This document shows, one piece after another, positions 6,886 to 11,477 of a stretch of 11,477 nucleotides of DNA (its first letter is position 1; every line of letters starts with the position of its first letter). A program made the position numbers and the translations under genes. This DNA comes from CAZNVB01 sp964651495 (lineage in GTDB: Bacteria; Acidobacteriota; Aminicenantia; Aminicenantales; UBA8522), in contig CAZYWP010000100.1 in NCBI GenBank assembly GCA_964651495.1, positions 1 through 11,477 on the forward strand. Direction: 5' to 3'. Below the pieces are notes generated by a model. That model was given only the letters and a program-made list of their open reading frames with translations, was not told the origin of the DNA and did not search any database.

Positions 6886-6915
6886 TTGTGACATGGATTA
6901 TCCATCCATTATAAT
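6886..6915 (+). promoter_or_regulatory. Sigma-70-type promoter for the CHAT gene
   Basis: TTGTGA at 6886-6891, an 18-bp spacer, and a perfect TATAAT at 6910-6915. The predicted start is near 6922, downstream of ATG 6893 and upstream of ATG 6953, which supports the latter as the real start codon. Confidence 0.6.
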
Positions 6916-6952
6916 ATCTTCCGTGCTAACGCGGGTTTGGCGGATAAGCATC

Positions 6953-9526
6953 ATGGGGCGGAAATTTTTTTTGTTACTGCTCGTCGCCGGCCGGCTCACC
7001 TGCTTTCTCCAGGCCGAAACCCGGAATGTCCCCCGTGACTATCCACGAATCAAGAGCGCCGTCATGGCCGCCCGGGACGGGGATATCGTCGAGGTCGATG
7101 ACGGATATTATTTTGAAGACAATATCGTCCTCGACAAGAAAATCCGGGTCAGGGCCAGGAATCCCTTCCGGGCGATCGTCCACGGGTCTTCCGCCGGAAC
7201 CAAACAGGACGCCATTTTCGTCGTCAGGGCCGAAGTGGAGATCGAGGGGTTCATTCTGAAAAACGGGTTCAACGGGATCCTGCAGCGAGGCAGCCCGGAT
7301 GTCGCCTGGACGGCCCGTGAGCTTGCCGTGCTCAATATGGAGGGAAGCGCGATTTCCATCAATGACGAAGAAGCCAATATCGGCAGAGGATTTTTTGATG
7401 ATATCATCGTCGATAATTGCGGGATCGGGTTTAGCACAAACGATGCTTTCGGAATCCAAGTCAGGAACTGTCTGGTCTCAAATTGCCCTTTTGCGTTTCA
7501 CGGTTTTAATCACAGGTATTATCAAGTGAGCGAGACTATGGTCTGGGGGTGCGGGCAGGTCTTCTTTCAGGATCCCGCGGTGCCTGCGCCGTGGGCGAGC
7601 AACGCCATCGAGCGCGGGCCGGGCCTTTTGACCTATGACTCTGAGATGGTTTCCCAACGCTCCAATGGAGGAGTGTTGGTGCGGCCCAATTTTTTCCCGC
7701 AGACGGAGGCGCCTCGGGCCGGAGAACGGCCAGCTGAGAACGTCGGCCGGGGACTCATCCTGGCCCTCGCTGGCGATGTCCACTTGCGGCTGGGCGATTA
7801 TGCGCAGGCCGGCCGTTTTTATCAGAACGCCCTGGGAGTGGGGCTGCGGACAGGCTCGGAGGAAGTGGCCTGGCGGTCGCACGCCGGGTTGGCCCTGGCC
7901 CGGAAGAAGAGCGGCGACCCGGCCGCCGCGCTGGAGCATTATAAAAAAGCCGTCCACGTGCTCGAGTCGCTCCGGGGCAAACTGTCATCCTGGATCCAGA
8001 GCCCCGGCTTTTTCAGCGACAAGATGGAGGTCTATCTTTCGCTCATCCGTTTGCTGAGTGAGATGTATGATAAAAATCGCGACTCAGGCTTTATTGAAGA
8101 GGCTTTCGCTGTCGCCGAAAAATCAAAGGCCAGGGCCCTTCTGGACAGCCTTGAAGCGGTCAGCCTTGACCTTCCCTCTTCGCTGAGTCCGGGAATTCGG
8201 GTTGAGGAGCGGCGTCTTTACGGGATGATCTCCCGCCTCCAGATTCAATTGCAAAGCCGGGAATTGTCCGCTGAAACAAGAGTCCGGCTCCTTGAGGAGC
8301 TGGAGAAAGCTGAAGCTGCTTACCGGGATATTTTAATCCGCATCAGAAAGGAGGACCCGGCCTTTGCCGCTCAGTTCTTGCCTCAGACCTGCGGCTATCG
8401 AGAGATTCGGGACAAAATCCTGGAGGTCGACACGGCTGTAGTCGAATTCATCCTGGGAGCGGACTATTCTTTCGCCTTCTTGGCCACCAAAAACACCCTC
8501 TCCCTGGCTCTGCTTCCGCCCGAGGATCAGGTTCGCGGGCTGGTCATCAACTACCTGCGCTTCCTGAGCCTGAGAGGAACCGGGGGCTTCCGAGCCGGGA
8601 AAGGCGGCCAGAAGCTCTATGACCTCCTCCTCGGAGCCTTCCGCAGTGAGCTGCAAAACGGGATCAGAAAACTGATTATCGTTCCGGACGGCCCGCTGTT
8701 TTACCTTCCTTTCGAATCACTTGTCGATAGCGGGGCAGCGGAGGATTCCGTTTCGGGCCGGGGCGGGAAGAGATTCCGGTTTCTCGTCGAAAGCTACGAG
8801 GTTTCCTATGCTCCCTCGGCCTCGGCGCTGGTTCGACTGAGACAACGCAAGGCGGGCAATCCGGATAACACGGGCTTCCTGGCTGTCGCTGCTCCGAGGG
8901 TGCCACCGATGGCGAATTTTTCGAGCGGCCGCCCCTACGATTTTCCTGTGCTGAGGCACGCCCGGCGGGAAATCGCGGCCATCCGGCGATATTTTCCCTC
9001 CGATCAAATTACAGTACTGGAAGGTAGACAGGCTAAGGAGACCGCTCTGAGGCGCTTGAACTGGGGAGATTATCGGATCATTCATTTCGCTGTTCACGGG
9101 GTTTTTGAGGATGAGAATTGGGAACGGTCGGGTTTGCTTCTGGGGAAAGACGAGAAGGCGGGTGAGGACGGGTTTTTTCAGCTGCGGGATATTTTTGGCC
9201 TGAAGCTTGCCTCCGACCTGGTTGTCCTTTCGGCCTGCCGGTCGGGAAGAGGTAGCATCGAAACCGGCGAAGGCCTGGTCGGGTTAGCCGGCGCCTTTCT
9301 TTCCGCCGGCAGCCGCTCCGTGCTCGTCAGCCACTGGAGCATCATCGATCAATCCACGGCCGTGTTCATGGAACATTTTTATGCCTCTCTGGCCGCCGGC
9401 CGGTCCATCACAGGGGCCCTCAAAGAGGCCAAAGTCAAGATGATCGGCTCGGAATACGGACATCCTTTTTATTGGGCCGCGTTTGTGCTGTTCGGAGATG
9501 CGCCGCCCTATTCAATCTCAAAATAG
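6953..9526 (+). CDS. Predicted exported beta-helix / TPR / CHAT (caspase-like) protein
   Basis: An 857-residue three-part protein. Residues 1-20 are a signal peptide (MGRKF, then a Leu-rich core). Residues about 23-235 open like pectate-lyase/NosD-type right-handed beta-helices (VPRDYPRIKSAVMAARDGD, then IVEVDDGYY). TPR-like helices span about 264-345 (LGDYAQAGRFYQNAL; GDPAAALEHYKKAV), followed by a helical, partly coiled-coil stretch to about 480. The C-terminal CHAT domain (about 485-857) has IIVPDGPLFYLPFESL, the histidine motif HFAVHG (H715) and the cysteine motif LSACRSG (C762), then GEGLVGLAGAFLSAG. Both catalytic residues of the clan CD peptidase fold are present, so proteolytic activity is plausible. 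The frame extends to ATG 6893, but that codon lies inside the predicted promoter and would bury the signal peptide. The 3' end overlaps the convergent anti-sigma gene by 19 bp. Substrate unknown. Confidence 0.92.
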   Translation: MGRKFFLLLLVAGRLTCFLQAETRNVPRDYPRIKSAVMAARDGDIVEVDDGYYFEDNIVLDKKIRVRARNPFRAIVHGSSAGTKQDAIFVVRAEVEIEGFILKNGFNGILQRGSPDVAWTARELAVLNMEGSAISINDEEANIGRGFFDDIIVDNCGIGFSTNDAFGIQVRNCLVSNCPFAFHGFNHRYYQVSETMVWGCGQVFFQDPAVPAPWASNAIERGPGLLTYDSEMVSQRSNGGVLVRPNFFPQTEAPRAGERPAENVGRGLILALAGDVHLRLGDYAQAGRFYQNALGVGLRTGSEEVAWRSHAGLALARKKSGDPAAALEHYKKAVHVLESLRGKLSSWIQSPGFFSDKMEVYLSLIRLLSEMYDKNRDSGFIEEAFAVAEKSKARALLDSLEAVSLDLPSSLSPGIRVEERRLYGMISRLQIQLQSRELSAETRVRLLEELEKAEAAYRDILIRIRKEDPAFAAQFLPQTCGYREIRDKILEVDTAVVEFILGADYSFAFLATKNTLSLALLPPEDQVRGLVINYLRFLSLRGTGGFRAGKGGQKLYDLLLGAFRSELQNGIRKLIIVPDGPLFYLPFESLVDSGAAEDSVSGRGGKRFRFLVESYEVSYAPSASALVRLRQRKAGNPDNTGFLAVAAPRVPPMANFSSGRPYDFPVLRHARREIAAIRRYFPSDQITVLEGRQAKETALRRLNWGDYRIIHFAVHGVFEDENWERSGLLLGKDEKAGEDGFFQLRDIFGLKLASDLVVLSACRSGRGSIETGEGLVGLAGAFLSAGSRSVLVSHWSIIDQSTAVFMEHFYASLAAGRSITGALKEAKVKMIGSEYGHPFYWAAFVLFGDAPPYSISK

Positions 9527-10188
9527 CGCGAGGATGCAGCCAATACCTTGTGGTCTTCATCCTTGGCTTCGACCGTCCAGAGATAGGTTTTTCCCGGCTT
9601 CAGTTGATCTCTCACTTCGACCGGCAGCCGCAAATGAGTCTCTTTAACGCCGTCATAAAAAATTGTGTTCAGCTCATCGTCGATGATAGTCAAGAAGAAT
9701 CCGTCCTCACCCTCCACATCCGTCCAGCGGAAGACCTCCGGCGCGCGTTTGAGCTTTTCCCCTGGCTCGATGAGTCGGATCTCCTGACCCTCTTTTCCTC
9801 TCATGGCTTGGTCTGCTGAGGGAGTTCTGATGAAGAAATAGTATCCCAGGAAGATCAACACAAGTCCTGCGGCGACGACGGCCGCGGGCAGGCGAAGGGG
9901 CGACAGGAGCCGACGAATCCTCCTCCCCTGCAGCTCTCGCAGCCGCTGCCTTCCCAGCCTGCGCAGGGCCCTCTCATCCGCAGCCGAGAGTCCGGTCTCG
10001 GGGATCATGTTTTGTTTGGCTTCGAGCTCGACCTCGAGCTCCGCCAGGGCCCCGAATTTCAGCCGGCACTCAGGGCAGATGGAGACATGGCTGAAAAAGG
10101 CCTCGCGGTCATTTTTGTCGAGCTCACCCATCATGGCCCCGACAAATCTGTCCTGGCCGGGGCAGTGTTTTTTGGCAGTGGTCTTCAT
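9508..10188 (-). CDS. Zinc-finger (zf-HC2) transmembrane anti-sigma factor
   Basis: A 226-residue protein with the layout of a membrane anti-sigma factor. The cytoplasmic N terminus has the zinc-binding HVSICPEC (H34-x3-C38-x2-C41), with H8/C9 nearby as possible further ligands. A basic stretch precedes a membrane helix at about 100-120 (LPAAVVAAGLVLIFLGYYFF). About 105 residues outside the membrane end in a Trp-rich, beta-type region (EVFRWTDVEGEDGFF; KTYLWTVEA) that resembles fibronectin-III-like folds. It starts 25 bp after the sigma-factor stop with a good AGGG ribosome site, so the pair is one operon. By family it should hold the ECF sigma factor inactive at the membrane. The external domain may sense an envelope signal, and the neighbouring CHAT protein is a candidate partner or target. 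Family assignment is good; the signal is not known. Confidence 0.87.
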   Translation of the reverse strand: MKTTAKKHCPGQDRFVGAMMGELDKNDREAFFSHVSICPECRLKFGALAELEVELEAKQNMIPETGLSAADERALRRLGRQRLRELQGRRIRRLLSPLRLPAAVVAAGLVLIFLGYYFFIRTPSADQAMRGKEGQEIRLIEPGEKLKRAPEVFRWTDVEGEDGFFLTIIDDELNTIFYDGVKETHLRLPVEVRDQLKPGKTYLWTVEAKDEDHKVLAASSRYFEIE

Positions 10189-10213
10189 TGGTTCCCTTTT
10201 TCCCCCATGGCGG

Positions 10214-10750
10214 TCATGATGATTTTATCCCTTCCTTCATTCTGACTCGAAGGTCCTCCAGGCCGCGGTACAGAAGATGGCGCACCTGGTTTTCGCTCCA
10301 GGTCAAGGAGACGGCGATTTTCTGTATATCCAACCCGGTCAAGTAAAGTTGAAGGACGGCCCTGCGCCTTTCCGACAGCGAATTCAGCGCTTTTTCGATC
10401 ATCAGCTTCAATTCGTTGCTCTGCAGCACAGAATCCGGAGTCAAAATCTCCTGAGGAGCGAGCCCATTTTTTTCGCTCGTCTCCACGATCTCCTCTAAAG
10501 AAATATAGTTCATCCTTTCCCCCAGGAGGTCCAAAGCGGTCGTATAAACAACCCTCCATAAATAAGACCTCAGATTGTCGATTTTTTTCCCACCGGCCGC
10601 TTTTTTCCAGATCTTCAGCTTGACCTCGTGGTCGATGTCGTCCTTCTCTTGCGGAGTCGTCTCGGGGAAATAGGCCAGGATGATGTTTCGGATGGAGACG
10701 GACAGCTCATCCAGGAAAGTTCTTGTCCGGAGGAGCTGCTCTAAATCCAT
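10214..10750 (-). CDS. ECF-type RNA polymerase sigma factor
   Basis: A 178-residue group-4 sigma factor. Region 2 covers about residues 10-80 (SIRNIILAYF, then a DIDHEVKLKIW helix and LRSYLWRVVYTTALDLL). Region 4 covers about 115-172 (ALNSLSERRRAVLQLYL, then the helix-turn-helix LDIQKIAVSLTWSENQVRHL). The linker between them is short and there is no region 1.1 or 3, as expected. The downstream zf-HC2 gene is its evident anti-sigma partner. ATG 10750 has no clear Shine-Dalgarno, but it is placed correctly for region 2. The promoter at 10830-10858 looks like a housekeeping sigma-70 promoter rather than a repeat of an ECF motif, so autoregulation is not evident here. Its targets may include the CHAT gene, but that gene also shows a sigma-70-like promoter. 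Confidence 0.9.
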   Translation of the reverse strand: MDLEQLLRTRTFLDELSVSIRNIILAYFPETTPQEKDDIDHEVKLKIWKKAAGGKKIDNLRSYLWRVVYTTALDLLGERMNYISLEEIVETSEKNGLAPQEILTPDSVLQSNELKLMIEKALNSLSERRRAVLQLYLTGLDIQKIAVSLTWSENQVRHLLYRGLEDLRVRMKEGIKSS

Positions 10751-10829
10751 GGGCAGTTATCGGGGACGAGAAGGAAGAGTGCGTAACCTTTTCCCGGAGA
10801 ATGGCTTTTGCAGCTCGACATCTGAAATC

Positions 10830-10858
10830 ACTATAAATAAACGGCGGCTAAATTGCAA
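10830..10858 (-). promoter_or_regulatory. Sigma-70-type promoter for the ECF/anti-sigma operon
   Basis: On the minus strand: TTGCAA at 10858-10853, a 17-bp spacer, and TATAGT at 10835-10830. The predicted start is near 10823, giving a leader of about 73 bases. One copy of a 29-bp direct repeat begins seven bases upstream of the -35. Confidence 0.55.
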
Positions 10859-10864
10859 TCGACC

Positions 10865-10893
10865 CAACAGAAACAGCGGACGGGTCCTGTCAT
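10865..10893. repeat. 29-bp direct repeat, copy 1
   Basis: It begins CAACAGAAACA and ends GGGTCCTGTCAT. It matches copy 2 (11025-11053) at 24 of 29 positions without gaps. The second half is a rough dyad (ACA ... GGAC-GG-GTCC ... TGT). It lies directly upstream of the ECF promoter, about -42 to -70, so it could be an operator; it could also be the end of a small mobile element. Confidence 0.55.
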
Positions 10894-11024
10894 GGCGCGT
10901 CCCCTTCGCCCTCGCTTAAGACCCCCCCACCCGCCCCATCTCGCTCGGGTGCTCGGGGACTGGCGCCATGCCACCCATTCCCATGGTCGGTCATCGGAGA
11001 TTTTCACATCAACCAAGAGGCAGG

Positions 11025-11053
11025 CAACAGAAACATGCGACGCGTCCTGTAAT
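11025..11053. repeat. 29-bp direct repeat, copy 2
   Basis: It begins CAACAGAAACA and ends CGCGTCCTGTAAT, 160 bp from copy 1 start to start. It contains the perfect 8-bp palindrome GACGCGTC between outer ACA and TGT, the same dyad layout as copy 1. Confidence 0.55.
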
Positions 11054-11283
11054 AGGCTGTGTTTCCTTGGAAACGTAAAGAAATATCAACCGGCGCGGGA
11101 AAAAACCGGCGTTTCCGGGTCTACTAAGTGGGAGCCGGGTTTCTATGAGGGGCTCTCGCCAGCCGCTAAGATTTTCCCCCGCAGATGAGCAGAGGCCGGG
11201 GGTACGTTCTTTTTGCCCGAGTGTTGCGCTCGTTCAGATAGATAGGTGACACCCCTGGGTCGGCAAGAACGGCCCGCCGTGTT

Positions 11284-11299
11284 TGGCACGAAGTTTGCT
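11284..11299 (+). promoter_or_regulatory. Sigma-54 (-24/-12) promoter at the right edge
   Basis: TGGCAC-GAAGT-TTGCT matches the RpoN consensus at every defined position with exact spacing. The predicted start is near 11310. No clear gene begins in the remaining 167 bases; only a 17-codon frame (from 11312) and a 12-codon frame (from 11427) are present. It therefore drives either a small RNA or a gene beyond the window. Confidence 0.75.
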
Positions 11300-11359
11300 C
11301 TAGGGAAAGCGATGAACGCACATAAGGAGACCGGAACGGCCCACCTTTTCTTCTCTCAT

Positions 11360-11422
11360 AGATAGACTTCAGCAGGGATACCCTCTTCCTCACAAGCGCC
11401 TCTAACCTGCTGAAGTCTGTCT
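11360..11422 (+). repeat. Strong 17-bp stem-loop downstream of the sigma-54 promoter
   Basis: The arm at 11360-11376 (AGATAGACTTCAGCAGG) pairs with 11406-11422 (CCTGCTGAAGTCTGTCT) over 17 bp with a single G-U, and the inner 13 bp are perfect. The loop is 29 bases, pyrimidine-rich at its start. No T run follows directly, so it is not a standard intrinsic terminator. It may be a structural element of a small RNA or a long leader, or the ends of a very small repeat element. Confidence 0.7.
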
Positions 11423-11460
11423 TCTTATGGAAAAAATAGGCGTAAAATTCATTAATACGA

Positions 11461-11477
11461 TGTAAAATAGCTTTACT
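11461..11477. promoter_or_regulatory. Activator-type inverted repeat at the window end
   Basis: TGTAAA-ATAGC-TTTACT differs from the 1707 site by one half-site base. A weaker relative (CGTAAA-ATTCA-TTAATA) lies 20 bp upstream at 11441-11457, recalling the tandem pair at 6259/6280. It lies about 160 bp downstream of the 11310 start, so it may serve a further sigma-54 promoter just outside the window. Confidence 0.42.

Larger units (their letters stand above)
10859..11283. other. Intergenic region with repeats, no convincing gene
   Basis: Open frames exist on both strands (10853-11188 plus, 10831-11016 minus, 11166-11393 minus), but they have low-complexity or unrecognisable products and overlap one another. 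Besides the 29-bp direct repeat, it holds the dyad GTTTCC-TT-GGAAAC at 11061-11074 and two AACCGGCG copies at about 11088 and 11105. No tRNA or rRNA was recognised. Confidence 0.4.

Noticed and set aside
10865..11053. CRISPR array
   Set aside because: There are only two imperfect copies 160 bp apart, with no regular short spacers and no cas gene.
10853..11188. 111-codon plus-strand frame
   Set aside because: It starts inside the ECF promoter, spans both direct repeats, and has a Pro/Arg/His-rich low-complexity composition typical of GC-rich non-coding DNA.
11166..11393. 75-codon minus-strand frame at the right edge
   Set aside because: It runs across the consensus sigma-54 promoter and one arm of the stem-loop, and the product resembles nothing known.

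Overview
The window looks like chromosomal DNA of a GC-rich, Gram-negative-type bacterium that uses sigma-54. The signs are NtrC-type regulation, -24/-12 promoters, a periplasmic binding protein, an exported CHAT protein and an ECF sigma/anti-sigma pair. The mix of a CHAT protein beside an ECF pair and an IS91-type relic would fit Acidobacteriota/Aminicenantes or a deltaproteobacterial lineage, but that placement is inference only.

Layout. Positions 1-115 (minus) hold the start of an internally deleted IS91-family transposase, with GC-rich element flank to about 356 and an AT-rich gap to 532. An alanine racemase gene (alr) follows at 533-1678. Next is an operon with 4-bp ATGA overlaps: a family-5 substrate-binding protein (1868-3463), a membrane histidine kinase (3460-4932) and an NtrC-type sigma-54 activator (4929-6263). 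A stand-alone receiver protein (6404-6790) and a clear terminator (6791-6813) close this block. A second block contains a predicted exported beta-helix/TPR/CHAT protein (6953-9526). It converges, with a 19-bp 3' overlap, on an ECF sigma factor / zinc-finger anti-sigma operon on the minus strand (10750 to 9508). The last 0.6 kb has no convincing gene but is rich in regulatory-looking structure.

How the parts may work together. A consensus sigma-54 promoter precedes the binding-protein/kinase/regulator operon, a near-consensus one precedes the stand-alone receiver gene, and a third consensus one lies at 11284-11299. Copies of an inverted repeat, TGTAAA-N5-TTTACA and variants, lie about 100 bp upstream of the first two promoters (two copies 21 bp apart at the second) and again at the very end of the window. 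This suggests that the NtrC-type regulator binds these sites, drives its own operon and the extra receiver, and probably drives at least one more transcript at the right edge. The binding protein has no permease or ATPase beside it, so it may present a ligand to the kinase rather than feed a transporter. The CHAT/ECF block looks like a separate envelope or stress module.
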